The notes: generated by a model from the sequence alone, not told the origin. DNA of 52,323 nucleotides from SVQP01 sp045594705 (GCA_045594705.1 JAZNZB010000070.1:1-52323); one strand, 5' to 3'; counted from the stretch's first letter, positions 8,251 through 17,242 are shown. Numbers and translations are program-made.

Positions 8251-9696
8251 TTACTTCTCTTCCTTCTTATCGAACTTGGAGAGCACTGCGTTGGTGATGA
8301 TACCAAGGATGAGCGCGGTTGCAATGGAGGTGACCTGGATGGTCTTTGCAACGGCGCCGTTCTCTGCCAGTGCGTAAGGGATCTGAATGCTCAGACCGCC
8401 GATGCCTGCGATCAGAATAGAGGAAACGACGAACAGGTTCTTATTGTCGTTCAGATCAAGATCCTTGAACATCTTCAAGCCGGATACAGCGATAAAGCCG
8501 TACAGGGTCAGACAAACACCGCCCATGACGCAGGAAGGAATGGTCTGCAGAAGTGCCATCAGAGGACTGATGAAGGACAGGATGATGCACATGAATGCGG
8601 TAACCGTGATGGTGATCACAGATGCATTACCGGTAATTGCCACACAACCAACAGACTCACCGTAGGTGGTGTTGGGGCAGATACCGAAAGCAGTACCCAT
8701 AATAGAGCCAACGCCGTCGCCAAGCAGCGTGTTGGACAGGCCGGGATCCTTGATCAGGTCGCGGTCGATGATGGAGGAAAGGTTCTTGTGGTCTGCAATG
8801 TGCTCTGCAAATACGACCAGAGCCACGGGCAGGAATGCTACGACAACCTCGACTGCACCGCCAAGGTCAATCAGCTTAGCGCCGGGATTGGCAGCCAGAA
8901 TATCGGAGGTCAAGGTGCCGTTTACAAGCTCCTTGATCGCAGCGACCAGGGAGATATTGGGAAGGCTGAAGAACGCCTGGACGCCCTTGAATGCGCCGTC
9001 TGCGTCAACGAAATTATTCACAACGGGATCCCAGTTGATGATCTGGAGATACTCAATATTGGCAACAAGACCGATCGCGGTGAATACGGATGCTGCAACG
9101 TAGCCTGCCAAGATACCCAGAATGAACGGGATCAGCTTGGGCATGGTGTACTTCTTCTGCGTGGAGCAGATGACGACGGTCAGGAAGGTAATAAGACCGC
9201 AAAGCAGACCGATCAGGTTGTAGCCGCCATTGACAGCGTCGGAGTTTGCCTTGACGATGTCACCCATGGCAGCACCTGCCAGGGACAGACCGATGATGGT
9301 AACGGTAGGACCAATGATAACGGGAGGCATGAGCTTGTTTACCCAGCTTGTACCAACCAGCTTGATGATCAGTGCAATCACGACGTACACAAGGCCTGCA
9401 ACGACGGAACCGAGCAGAATGCCGCAATAACCGTATGCAAGGGCGACGCCCAGAGAGCTCAGGAAAGCAAACGAGCTGCCAAGGAATACGGGACTCTTGA
9501 ACTTGGTGAACAGCTGATAGACCAACGTGCCGACACCTGCGCCGAGAATGGCAGCGGGAATCTGCGTAGGAAGGCCGATGATGGTGGGAACTGCAATGGT
9601 CGCTGCCAGAATTGCCAGCACCTGCTGCAGGGCGAAAATGAGTAAGTTGCCGAATTTCGGCTTGTCATGGATGTCGTAAACTAATTTTTTAGCCAT
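8251..9696 (-). CDS. Uracil/xanthine permease, NCS2 family
   Basis: The 481-residue polytopic protein belongs to the nucleobase:cation symporter-2 family, which imports uracil or other nucleobases with protons across the cytoplasmic membrane. The conserved NTTYGESVG motif, characteristic of uracil permeases (UraA/PyrP have NTTYGENIG), precedes AITGNAS in the substrate-binding core, and about 12-14 membrane segments are apparent. The start at 9696 follows AAAGGGGAG by 5 nt; the upstream in-frame codon at 9738 has no ribosome binding site. A strong promoter and a hairpin in the ~60-nt leader precede it. The neighbours are unrelated. Uracil is the best substrate guess. Confidence 0.92.
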   Translation of the reverse strand: MAKKLVYDIHDKPKFGNLLIFALQQVLAILAATIAVPTIIGLPTQIPAAILGAGVGTLVYQLFTKFKSPVFLGSSFAFLSSLGVALAYGYCGILLGSVVAGLVYVVIALIIKLVGTSWVNKLMPPVIIGPTVTIIGLSLAGAAMGDIVKANSDAVNGGYNLIGLLCGLITFLTVVICSTQKKYTMPKLIPFILGILAGYVAASVFTAIGLVANIEYLQIINWDPVVNNFVDADGAFKGVQAFFSLPNISLVAAIKELVNGTLTSDILAANPGAKLIDLGGAVEVVVAFLPVALVVFAEHIADHKNLSSIIDRDLIKDPGLSNTLLGDGVGSIMGTAFGICPNTTYGESVGCVAITGNASVITITVTAFMCIILSFISPLMALLQTIPSCVMGGVCLTLYGFIAVSGLKMFKDLDLNDNKNLFVVSSILIAGIGGLSIQIPYALAENGAVAKTIQVTSIATALILGIITNAVLSKFDKKEEK

Positions 9697-9728
9697 GGTT
9701 ACTCCCCTTTTATGAAATTTTCCGAGCG

Positions 9729-9752
9729 CGGACAGCATATTGTGCCTGTCCG
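9729..9752 (-). promoter_or_regulatory. Leader hairpin of the uracil permease gene
   Basis: CGGACAG and CTGTCCG (7 bp) pair around a 10-nt loop in the transcript leader, between the promoter and the ribosome binding site. No T-run follows and it lacks the PyrR-binding consensus, so its role is unknown. Confidence 0.4.
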
Positions 9753-9765
9753 ACCCTTATCATCC

Positions 9766-9794
9766 ATTTTATCACAAGATATAGCAATTGTCAA
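9766..9794 (-). promoter_or_regulatory. Promoter of the uracil permease gene
   Basis: Consensus TTGACA (9794-9789) and TAAAAT (9771-9766) with 17-bp spacing, 70 bp before the start codon. Confidence 0.85.
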
Positions 9795-9864
9795 CGAAAT
9801 ATTACAAAAAAAACAGCACAAGAACAGCATGCGATTTTTGGGCAAAAAGACAACGTTTTTGTTT

Positions 9865-10374
9865 TTACAGCTTTAGTTTTGCTATGCGGTTTCGTACACC
9901 GCGGATGATCAACACCGCAATCAGGATCAAATTGGGTAAAATGAATGCAAGCAGCGCAACCGGCAGCGGCACGTCGATCCAGCTTTCCTCGGGGATTTCC
10001 GACGTTTCGGGTGTAGGCTCGGGTGCGGGCTCGGGCAGCGGTGCAACGGCTTCGGTCTGCAGCGCCTCTCCGCAAACGGTGCACGAGCGACTCATGCTGC
10101 CTGCCGTGCCGATCTGCGGAGCGACGTCCAAAATCCATTCGCCGGGTACGTGCCCGGGGCGCGTGACTACAATGCTCTCCCGGTATCCGCAGGCGGTACA
10201 AGTGCGCACAGCCTCACCCTTTTGCGTGCAATCAGGCGCGATGGTCAGCTCGTATTCTCCGAAGGTGTGGGCGCATTCCGCTTCGCTATCGCTTGCCTGT
10301 ACCGCAACGCAACACATCGCAAGCACACAAAGCAGGATTGCCGCCGTGTAGAATCTCAATAAAGTCTGTTTCAT
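9865..10374 (-). CDS. Small secreted, membrane-anchored protein with CxxC repeats
   Basis: The 169-residue protein begins with a signal peptide (about 1-28, ending VQA). Two Cys-rich units follow (about 34-72 and 85-107), each with a CxxCG knuckle and a TxxGHVxG-like step. A Pro/Glu-rich linker and one membrane segment (about 134-158) with a short basic cytoplasmic tail complete it. The CxxC repeat style resembles the C-terminal repeats of the large surface protein at 1-3079, and may bind metal. No enzymatic motif is visible. It has its own promoter and stands between divergent neighbours. An exported, cell-surface exposed protein of unknown function. Confidence 0.78.
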   Translation of the reverse strand: MKQTLLRFYTAAILLCVLAMCCVAVQASDSEAECAHTFGEYELTIAPDCTQKGEAVRTCTACGYRESIVVTRPGHVPGEWILDVAPQIGTAGSMSRSCTVCGEALQTEAVAPLPEPAPEPTPETSEIPEESWIDVPLPVALLAFILPNLILIAVLIIRGVRNRIAKLKL

Positions 10375-10410
10375 GGTGATCTCCGATACTCATGTTTCTC
10401 AGTTTAACGT

Positions 10411-10439
10411 ATTATAGCATACTTCATGCCGCAATGCAA
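10411..10439 (-). promoter_or_regulatory. Promoter of the CxxC-repeat surface protein
   Basis: TTGCAT (10439-10434) and TATAAT (10416-10411), 17-bp spacer with extended -10 TGC. It is back-to-back with the GTPase-NYN promoter. Confidence 0.8.
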
Positions 10440-10478
10440 GACTTTTGCTCTCTTTGGCGAAAAATGGCGCGCAACAAC

Positions 10479-10507
10479 TTGTATTTTTGCCTTGGATGTG
10501 ATACAAT
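10479..10507 (+). promoter_or_regulatory. Promoter of the GTPase-NYN fusion gene
   Basis: TTGTAT (10479-10484) and TACAAT (10502-10507) are 17 bp apart, 32 bp before the start codon. Confidence 0.75.
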
Positions 10508-10538
10508 GGTAGAAATGATTTATGAAAGGAGCACGCCC

Positions 10539-13121
10539 ATGAAGAAAAAGCTGACCATTGGTATTCTTGCGCACGTGGACGCGGGAAAGACTACGCTTTC
10601 CGAGGCGATGCTCTATCTTTCCGGCAAGATCCGCACCTTAGGCCGCGTGGATCACAAGAACACCTATCTTGACACACACGCCATGGAGCGAGAGCGCGGC
10701 ATTACCGTATTCTCCAAGCAGGCGCGCTTTTCGACCGAGGCCTGCGATTTCATTTTGCTGGACACACCCGGGCACGTGGATTTTTCGGCCGAGGCAGAGC
10801 GCGTGCTTTCACTTCTGGACTACGCCATTTTGGTAGTCAGCGGCACGGAGGGCGTGCAAAATCACACGCGCACGCTCTGGCAGCTGCTTGCTTATTACGG
10901 TGTTCCCACGTTGATCTTTGTCAACAAGACCGACGTTGCCATCAAGCTCAAGCAGGAACTGGCGGACGAGCTTGCAAGCACACTGGACAGCCGTATTTGC
11001 GCATTCTACGAGGACGAGGACAAGACCTTGCTTGATGAGCGGCTTGCACTTGTGCATGAGGATTTTCTGGACAGCTTTCTTGGCGGTGAGCCGATCGCGA
11101 CCGAGGACATTGCCGCGCTGATTGCGGGACGAAGACTGTTCCCTTGCCTGTTTGGCTCGGCTTTGCGCATGCAAGGCGTGGATTTTTTATTGGAAATACT
11201 GGACACCTATACCCTCGCTCCCGCATACAGAGAGGGCGGATTTGGTGCAAAGGTCTACAAGATCGCGCGCACGGGAAACGTGCGCCTGACCTATATCAAA
11301 CTGACAAGCGGCACGCTTTCGGCGCGCGACGAGATCGTGTATCTCTCCGAGGACGGCAAAAAATATGCCGAAAAGGTCAGTCAGTTACGGCTGTATTCCG
11401 CAGACAAATTCGAGCAGGCAGACAGCGTCTCCGCGGGCGAGATCTGTGCAATCCCGGGACTCTCGGCCACCTATATCGGTCAGGGGCTGGGGCTTGAGGC
11501 AGACACCTGCAAGCCACTGCTTGAGCCGGTGCTTTCCTATCGCATTGCTCTACCGCCCGAGTGCGATCTTGCCTTGTATTTTCCCAGGCTCAAGGAGCTG
11601 GAGGAGGAAGAGCCTTCCCTGCACCTGTTCTGGAACGAGGAGCTGAGGCAGATCGAGGCGCGACTGATGGGCGAGGTGCAGATCGATCTACTCAAGCGCT
11701 TGATCAAGGATCGCTTCTCGGTGGAATGCACGCTGGACGCGGGCAGAATTCTCTATAAAGAAAAGATCGCGGCAAAGACAATCGGAGTGGGGCATTTTGA
11801 GCCCTTGCGCCATTATGCCGAGGTGCAGCTGCTGCTTGAGCCGCAACCCAAGGGCACGGGATTGATTTTTGACAGCCGCATTTCGGAAAACGTGCTGGAT
11901 CTCAACTGGCAGCGGTTGATCCTTTATAATCTCTATGAAAAAACGCATCGCGGCACGTGCATCGGTGCTGCGCTGACCGATACCAAGATCACGCTGGTGG
12001 CGGGTAAGGCGCACTTAAAGCATACCGAGGGCGGCGACTTCCGCCAAGCGACGCTGCGCGCTGTGCGACACGGACTGATGAAGGCGGGGTGTACCCTGCT
12101 TGAACCCTTTTACAAATTCCGATTGGAAGTGCCGAACGGCATGACAGGGCGTGCCATGAGCGACCTGCAAACAAGATTTGCCGAGTTTGAGGTGGAGGCA
12201 AGCACGAAGGAGCTGACCACCATCACAGGGCGCGGACCTGTTGCAACGCTGCACGACTATACGCGCGAGGTCATTGCCTACACGCGCGGCATGGGCAGAC
12301 TGTTCTGCACCTCGGACGGCTACGAGCCCTGCCATAACGCGGATGAGATCATTGCAACGGCCGGGTACGATCCCGAGGCAGACCTTGAAAATACACCTCA
12401 TTCGGTGTTTTGCTCGCACGGTGCGGGCGTGGTGATCCCCTGGCAGGAGGTGGATGCGCATAAGCATCTGGATGCAGGCATTTCGATCTCGCAAAGCGCA
12501 GTGGCCATCATTCCCAAGGTCAAATCGCTTTCCAAAAAATACGAGCTGAGCGACGAGGATCTTGAACAGATTATGCTGCGCGAGTTTGGCCCCATCCGCA
12601 GAAAGAAATATACCGAACCCAAGATCACGATCGCAAACGGAAAAGCTCCGAGAAAGCAAAAGGCTCTCAAGATCCCCAAAAATCTTTTGATCGTGGACGG
12701 ATATAACGTGATCTATTCCACGGACCCGCTCAAGGAGGTAGCCGATTACAGCTTGGAAAAGGCACGTGAGGAGCTGATGGATATCATGAGCAACTATCAT
12801 GCGTTTACCAAAACAGACGTGCTGCTGGTATTTGACGCATATCTGGTCAAGGACGGTGCAGGCTCACAGATCGCGCACGACGGATATCGCGTGGTGTACA
12901 CAAAACAGGATCAGACGGCGGACGCGTATATCGAGCAGATCATGCACGACCTGGGCCCCGATTACAGCATCCGCGTGGTCACGGGAGACAGATTGCTCCA
13001 GTTCTCTGCAGTCAGCTACGGCATCTCGCGTATGACGGCCAAGGAATTCTGGGGCGAGGTCACACAGGTGGGCAACGAGATCAACGATTTCGTGCGCAAA
13101 TTGGCAGCCAAATCAAACTAA
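10539..13121 (+). CDS. TetM/EF-G-like translational GTPase fused to a C-terminal YacP/Rae1-like NYN domain
   Basis: The start at 10539 has AAAGGAG 8 nt upstream; the open frame extends 49 codons further back without a ribosome site. The 860-residue protein has a GTPase domain with G1 AHVDAGKT (11-18), a switch-I-like MERERGITVFSKQA, G3 DTPGH and G4 NKTD, then EF-G-like domains II-V to about residue 640 as in ribosomal protection proteins. From residue 715 an NYN domain begins (LIVDGYNVIY, VLLVFDAYLV, TKQDQTADAYIE), closely resembling YacP/Rae1 of Bacillus subtilis, an endonuclease acting on mRNA in the ribosomal A site. A GTPase that enters the A site fused to an A-site nuclease suggests ribosome rescue or mRNA surveillance. 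Tetracycline protection cannot be assumed. Confidence 0.9.
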   Translation: MKKKLTIGILAHVDAGKTTLSEAMLYLSGKIRTLGRVDHKNTYLDTHAMERERGITVFSKQARFSTEACDFILLDTPGHVDFSAEAERVLSLLDYAILVVSGTEGVQNHTRTLWQLLAYYGVPTLIFVNKTDVAIKLKQELADELASTLDSRICAFYEDEDKTLLDERLALVHEDFLDSFLGGEPIATEDIAALIAGRRLFPCLFGSALRMQGVDFLLEILDTYTLAPAYREGGFGAKVYKIARTGNVRLTYIKLTSGTLSARDEIVYLSEDGKKYAEKVSQLRLYSADKFEQADSVSAGEICAIPGLSATYIGQGLGLEADTCKPLLEPVLSYRIALPPECDLALYFPRLKELEEEEPSLHLFWNEELRQIEARLMGEVQIDLLKRLIKDRFSVECTLDAGRILYKEKIAAKTIGVGHFEPLRHYAEVQLLLEPQPKGTGLIFDSRISENVLDLNWQRLILYNLYEKTHRGTCIGAALTDTKITLVAGKAHLKHTEGGDFRQATLRAVRHGLMKAGCTLLEPFYKFRLEVPNGMTGRAMSDLQTRFAEFEVEASTKELTTITGRGPVATLHDYTREVIAYTRGMGRLFCTSDGYEPCHNADEIIATAGYDPEADLENTPHSVFCSHGAGVVIPWQEVDAHKHLDAGISISQSAVAIIPKVKSLSKKYELSDEDLEQIMLREFGPIRRKKYTEPKITIANGKAPRKQKALKIPKNLLIVDGYNVIYSTDPLKEVADYSLEKAREELMDIMSNYHAFTKTDVLLVFDAYLVKDGAGSQIAHDGYRVVYTKQDQTADAYIEQIMHDLGPDYSIRVVTGDRLLQFSAVSYGISRMTAKEFWGEVTQVGNEINDFVRKLAAKSN

Positions 13122-13220
13122 ACCGAGAGCGCAGGAGAGATCTCGGCTTTCAAGATTGAACAAAAATGAATCAAACTCCCAAGAGCTGATATCGAATTAC
13201 CAAAATAAAGGATGCCTGAT

Positions 13221-14045
13221 ATGTATTACAAACACAATCTGGATTACAAATACCCCGAGAGATGTGACGAGCACATGATCGAGGTCAAGGAGCTGCGGCA
13301 CATTGACTTCACGCCCGACTACCCTTACCTGCAAAAGAGCTTTGGATTTAAGTGTTTGCGCTCGATCTACTGGTTAGGGCTGCAGACGGTGGGCTTTTTG
13401 CTGGTCAGGATCACGCATGGGCTGCGTATCTATGGGCGCGAAAATCTTAAGCGGCACAAGGATGCGTTTCAGGGCGGCGTGATCACGATCTCTAACCACG
13501 TGTTTTATTTTGATCTGATCTGCGTGCTTGCCGGCATTCGTCCGCATCTTGTCTATTTCCCCGCCTGGAAAACCAATCTCAACGGCTCCAACCGTCTATG
13601 GATCCGCATGTCGGGCGGCATTCCCATCCCCGACGGAAACATCCGCTCCATGATCTCCTTCAAAAAAGCGATGGAGGAGGTGCTGGAGAGCGAGCGTTGG
13701 ATGCATTTTTACCCCGAAGGCTCGATGTGGCTGTTCTACCCGGACATCCGTCCCTTCAAGCCCGCGGTTTTCAAGTATGCAGTCAAGTATGATCGCCCCA
13801 TTCTTCCCATCACCATGTCCTTCCGCCCGCGCAAGGGGCTGACCAAGCTCTTTACCAAAAAACCGCAGGTAGACTTGCACGTGGGCGAGCCGCTGTTTGC
13901 AGACAAGTCACTCTCCCCTGCCGAAGCGGCAAGAGATTTGCAGGCGCGCGCCTACCATATCATGCAGGAAATGAACGGCATCCACCCCGGTGACCCCAAT
14001 TACCGCGTGGATCAAAACCCGGATAATTATCAGAAAACGATGTGA
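13221..14045 (+). CDS. PlsC-type 1-acylglycerol-3-phosphate acyltransferase
   Basis: This 274-residue protein carries the acyltransferase HX4D motif (SNHVFYFD, His93 and Asp98) and a YPEGS motif about 75 residues later, as in enzymes that acylate lysophosphatidic acid at the membrane face. The start at 13221 was chosen because AAAGGA lies 8 nt before it and overlaps the alternative ATG at 13212. The N-terminal ~75 residues are longer than in minimal PlsC and contain a hydrophobic stretch (about 50-65). The next gene begins at its stop codon, so it is probably co-transcribed with an FAD oxidoreductase and a GH43-like gene. The acceptor might be a glycerolipid or a less common lipid. Confidence 0.85.
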   Translation: MYYKHNLDYKYPERCDEHMIEVKELRHIDFTPDYPYLQKSFGFKCLRSIYWLGLQTVGFLLVRITHGLRIYGRENLKRHKDAFQGGVITISNHVFYFDLICVLAGIRPHLVYFPAWKTNLNGSNRLWIRMSGGIPIPDGNIRSMISFKKAMEEVLESERWMHFYPEGSMWLFYPDIRPFKPAVFKYAVKYDRPILPITMSFRPRKGLTKLFTKKPQVDLHVGEPLFADKSLSPAEAARDLQARAYHIMQEMNGIHPGDPNYRVDQNPDNYQKTM

Positions 14046-14047
14046 AT

Positions 14048-15124
14048 ATGAAAGAAATCCTTTACGACGTGGCCATCATCGGCGCGGGCCCTGCGGGCTC
14101 AACCTTTGCCTGCGAGCTTGCCGCGCGCAGGTCGAATGCGCACATTTTGCTGATCGACGGCCAGAACGAATCAAATGCCAAGCCCTGCGGCGGCCTTCTC
14201 TCCCCCGATGCACAAAAGGTGCTGGCGGAATTTGAGCTGACGCTGCCAAACGCGGTGCTTGCCGATCCGCAGATCTTTTCGGTGCACACCATTGATCTGA
14301 CCGCGAACGTCACGCGACTGTATCAGCGACACTATCTCAACATGGACCGCCTTGCCTTTGACCGCTGGCTGCTCTCGCGCTTACCCGAGCACGTGCAGGT
14401 GCTCAACGGCAGATGCACGGCCATCCAAAGAAACGACGCTTTTGAGCTGACCGTGCAAACAACACACGGCACGCAGCGCGTCAGTGCCCGCGCCCTGGTA
14501 GGTGCAGATGGAGCATCCTCGATCGTGCGGCGCATGTTCTTTACAAGGCAGCCCTACAAATACGTATCCATTCAGCAATGGTTTGAGGGCAGCGACCCGA
14601 GCATTCCCGCCTACGCATGCATTTTTGACAAACAAACCAGCGACTCCTGCTCTTGGCTGATCCGCAAGGACGATTGCACCATTTTCGGCGGTGCGTTTGC
14701 AAAATCGGGCAGCCGCGAGGCATTCGAAGCGCAAAAGGCGCGCCTTGAGCAGCATTTGGGCATCTCTTTTGGGCAACCGCTCAAAACCGAGGCCTGCCAG
14801 GTCTGCTCGCCACGGCGCATGCGTGACTTTATCACGGGCAAGGATAGCGTATACCTTGTGGGAGAGGCGGCGGGGCTGATCAGCGCAAGCTCGTTTGAGG
14901 GCATCAGCTCGGCTATGCTGTCGGGACGCATGCTGGCAAAGGCCTTTGAAAAAGAGACCGCGCAAGGCATTACCAAGGCATACCGGCGCGCAAGCAAGCG
15001 TTTGCGCTTCAAGCTTTATACCAAAACAGTCAAGAGAAAAATTCTGTGCTCCCCTGCGCTGCGTTATCTGATTATGAAAAGCGGCGTGCAGAGCGTCAAA
15101 ATCTACAGGAGGGATCGGTCATGA
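14048..15124 (+). CDS. FAD-dependent oxidoreductase, geranylgeranyl-reductase-like
   Basis: The 358-residue protein begins with a Rossmann FAD-binding motif GAGPAGS (12-18), has KPCGGLLS about 30 residues later, an ALVGADGASSIVRR segment, and a second FAD motif YLVGEAAGLI. This order matches the geranylgeranyl reductase / aromatic-ring hydroxylase-like flavoproteins that often reduce or oxidise lipid-linked substrates. The ATG at 14048 follows the acyltransferase stop. A GTG at 14042 overlaps that stop and is the alternative; neither has a clear ribosome site, which suggests translational coupling. Its stop overlaps the next start (ATGA). With the acyltransferase it hints at a lipid-modifying pair. 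Substrate unknown. Confidence 0.85.
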   Translation: MKEILYDVAIIGAGPAGSTFACELAARRSNAHILLIDGQNESNAKPCGGLLSPDAQKVLAEFELTLPNAVLADPQIFSVHTIDLTANVTRLYQRHYLNMDRLAFDRWLLSRLPEHVQVLNGRCTAIQRNDAFELTVQTTHGTQRVSARALVGADGASSIVRRMFFTRQPYKYVSIQQWFEGSDPSIPAYACIFDKQTSDSCSWLIRKDDCTIFGGAFAKSGSREAFEAQKARLEQHLGISFGQPLKTEACQVCSPRRMRDFITGKDSVYLVGEAAGLISASSFEGISSAMLSGRMLAKAFEKETAQGITKAYRRASKRLRFKLYTKTVKRKILCSPALRYLIMKSGVQSVKIYRRDRS

Positions 15125-15987
15125 TCATTGAGACAAACGTTACCAAGCTGCGCGACCCCTATATTGTGGTTGCGGACGGCATCTATTACGCATACGGCAC
15201 GAACTGGCAATGCTACGTCAACAAAAGCGGAAAGCTTGACGGCAAATGGGTCAAGTCCTCCGTCTCTCCCACCGTAGTCGTACCGGAGGATTTCGAGAAG
15301 CAGAACTGGGCCCCCGAGGTACACGCGGTAGACGGAAAATACTATATGTTCACGACCTATTTTTCCTCCAAAACGCAGCACCGCGGCTGCAGCGTACTTT
15401 GCTCCGAGCACCCCGAAGGGCCTTTCGTACAGATCTCGGACGGTCACTTCACGCCAAATGATTGGGACTGTATTGACGCGACACTGTACATCGACGAGGA
15501 CGGTCAGCCCTGGAGCATTTTCGTGCATGAATGGACCTGCCGCCCCGACCACGTGGGTCTGATGTCGGTAGCCAAAATGTCGGACGATCTGACGCACCTT
15601 GTCAGCGAGCCCGTGGATCTGTTCCGCGCGGACGACGCACCCTGGGCGGCTGCAGGCGTGACCGACGGCTGCTTTCTTTGGCGCACCAAGGGCGGCAAGC
15701 TGCTCATGATCTGGTCAAATTTCGCCAAGGACGGATACTGCGTGGGCATTGCAGAAAGCGAAAACGGCAGACCCGACGGCCGCTGGATTCAGCGCGACAA
15801 GCGTCTTTACGGCAAGACCGATGCAGGCTACCCCTATGATGGCGGACACGGCATGATCTTTGCCGACACAGACGGTCAGCTCTACCTGTCCATGCACTCC
15901 CCCAACGATCCCGTGGGCGAGAGAGACACCACCATGGTGTTTTTGACGGTCAAGGAAGAAAACGACGATCTGATCGCAGTATATTAA
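15121..15987 (+). CDS. GH43-like five-bladed beta-propeller glycosidase
   Basis: The start at 15121 follows AGGAGG by 8 nt and overlaps the upstream stop. At 288 residues it is a single beta-propeller domain. Visible family features are RDPYIV with the presumed general base Asp12, NWAPEVH, DCIDATLYID (the usual site of the pKa-modulating Asp) and GGHGMIF. Where GH43 enzymes normally have the general acid in an EGP-like step, this protein reads GVTDGCF, an Asp. There is no signal peptide, so it would act on intracellular oligosaccharides, probably arabinosides or xylosides. The odd acid residue leaves activity uncertain. Its operon with lipid-type enzymes is unusual. A strong terminator follows. 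Confidence 0.85.
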   Translation: MIIETNVTKLRDPYIVVADGIYYAYGTNWQCYVNKSGKLDGKWVKSSVSPTVVVPEDFEKQNWAPEVHAVDGKYYMFTTYFSSKTQHRGCSVLCSEHPEGPFVQISDGHFTPNDWDCIDATLYIDEDGQPWSIFVHEWTCRPDHVGLMSVAKMSDDLTHLVSEPVDLFRADDAPWAAAGVTDGCFLWRTKGGKLLMIWSNFAKDGYCVGIAESENGRPDGRWIQRDKRLYGKTDAGYPYDGGHGMIFADTDGQLYLSMHSPNDPVGERDTTMVFLTVKEENDDLIAVY

Positions 15988-15990
15988 GTA

Positions 15991-16020
15991 AGAAAACCGA
16001 GCCTTGCGGCTCGGTTTTCT
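15991..16020. terminator. Bidirectional terminator between the GH43-like gene and the lipoprotein gene
   Basis: A perfect 13-bp stem (15991-16003 with 16008-16020) with TTGC loop and T-runs on both sides serves the two convergent genes. Confidence 0.9.
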
Positions 16021-16036
16021 GTTGCTTTTAATTCAA

Positions 16037-17242
16037 TTATTCGAATACGATTCCTGTCACAGACAGCAGATAACCCAGCGCTCCAAATTCGTTTTCGGAG
16101 TTGCGGAAATCAAAGGACAGGTAAAGCTGACCGTTATAGTCGATCGCGCTGAGGTCAATTTCTACCGTTGCGATGGCCATAAAGCTCTCAGACAAATCAT
16201 AATGTGCAGTTGCAACGATTGCATCCTCCGCGGGAAGCAGTTCAAATGTAGTGCCTGTCTCTATGTCAGAGGGAGCATTCAGCAGCAGAACTCTCTGTCC
16301 GGTAGCGCCGTATTCACCGGTAAAGTTCGAATCAGGCATCAGTCCGTCAGCTGCAGTTGCATAGGTGACGGTAACCTTGCTGTACTTGGAAAGATCGATC
16401 TCGCCAAGGTCAATCGAGCCGTAGTGCAGTGTGACCAGATACTCATCCGCACCAACGGCAGGAGTGGTAGGAAAGAGAGCGTTCGCGCCGGTATAGACGG
16501 TCGGATAACTGCCGGTAACCGTTACGCCGCTCAGATCAACTCTGTAAGAATTGTCGGTCTTAACCAGCTTGAACTCTGCAAAGGACTCCTCGTTGCCGTC
16601 AGCATCCTTGGCCATCAGTACTACGGTGTGCTCACCTGCTGTCAGCTCCTTTACGGGAATGTCGGAGAACATTCTTGCTGCGCTCTTTGCACCGGGAACG
16701 TTGCCTGCTGCAATGTGATCCAGGACATCCTGTCCTGCGGGCGTAGAGAAGCCTTCGGGATAAATAGCCCCTGCACCGTCAATGGCATAACCAAGCACGC
16801 CCTCGGTCTCGGTAAAGAATGCAACCCATCCCGCTACCTTCAGGCTGTCAACAAGGTGATCGATCTCAGCAATTTTACCCCATGCATGATATTCCGCTGC
16901 GCTTGCAAAATACAGGTTTTCCATGTCGATATCAGCGCCGTAAACGTTGCCCATAGCGTCAAAGGAAATGCCGGCAATGACATCCACGGGATCGGCAGGC
17001 TGCTCTTCGGTCGTAGTTTGCTCGGTAGTTGTCTCCTCGGTGGTAGAAGCGTCGGTCGTGGTCTGCTCGGTGGTAGCCTCCTCTGTGGCAGCAGCGTCTG
17101 TCGTGATCTGCTCGGTAGTAGGCGTTTGGGTCGTGCCGGCGGTAGTCTGCTCTTCGGACTGGCCATCCTTGTCACACGCGACCAAAGCCACCGAGATCAC
17201 CATGCAAAGTGCCAGGATAACAAGTAACTTTTTCATCATCAT
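16037..17242 (-). CDS. Lipoprotein with Thr/Glu-rich linker and beta-sandwich-like domains
   Basis: The 401-residue protein has a lipoprotein signal peptide with the lipobox LVAC (Cys23), so it is expected to be lipid-anchored outside the membrane. Residues ~30-85 are a low-complexity TTEQTT-type linker, typical of spacers that project surface domains. The rest has two to three beta-rich, carbohydrate-binding-like modules without catalytic motifs. Three ATGs stand in a row at the start (17242, 17239, 17236); AAAGGA spacing favours the second. It faces a shared terminator and has a consensus promoter within the end of the alpha-galactosidase gene, so it may bind sugars for that enzyme. Function otherwise unknown. 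Confidence 0.82.
   Translation of the reverse strand: MMMKKLLVILALCMVISVALVACDKDGQSEEQTTAGTTQTPTTEQITTDAAATEEATTEQTTTDASTTEETTTEQTTTEEQPADPVDVIAGISFDAMGNVYGADIDMENLYFASAAEYHAWGKIAEIDHLVDSLKVAGWVAFFTETEGVLGYAIDGAGAIYPEGFSTPAGQDVLDHIAAGNVPGAKSAARMFSDIPVKELTAGEHTVVLMAKDADGNEESFAEFKLVKTDNSYRVDLSGVTVTGSYPTVYTGANALFPTTPAVGADEYLVTLHYGSIDLGEIDLSKYSKVTVTYATAADGLMPDSNFTGEYGATGQRVLLLNAPSDIETGTTFELLPAEDAIVATAHYDLSESFMAIATVEIDLSAIDYNGQLYLSFDFRNSENEFGALGYLLSVTGIVFE

Noticed and set aside
9788..10351. Plus-strand frame over the CxxC surface protein
   Set aside because: Shadow frame without ribosome site; the minus-strand gene has a signal peptide, promoter and anchor.
10539..12500. Tetracycline resistance gene
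   Set aside because: The GTPase domain is TetM/EF-G-like, but the NYN fusion and general divergence do not support a resistance call from sequence alone.
13123..13150. Terminator after the GTPase-NYN gene
   Set aside because: CCGAGA/TCTCGG can pair, but the loop is long and there is no adequate T-run.
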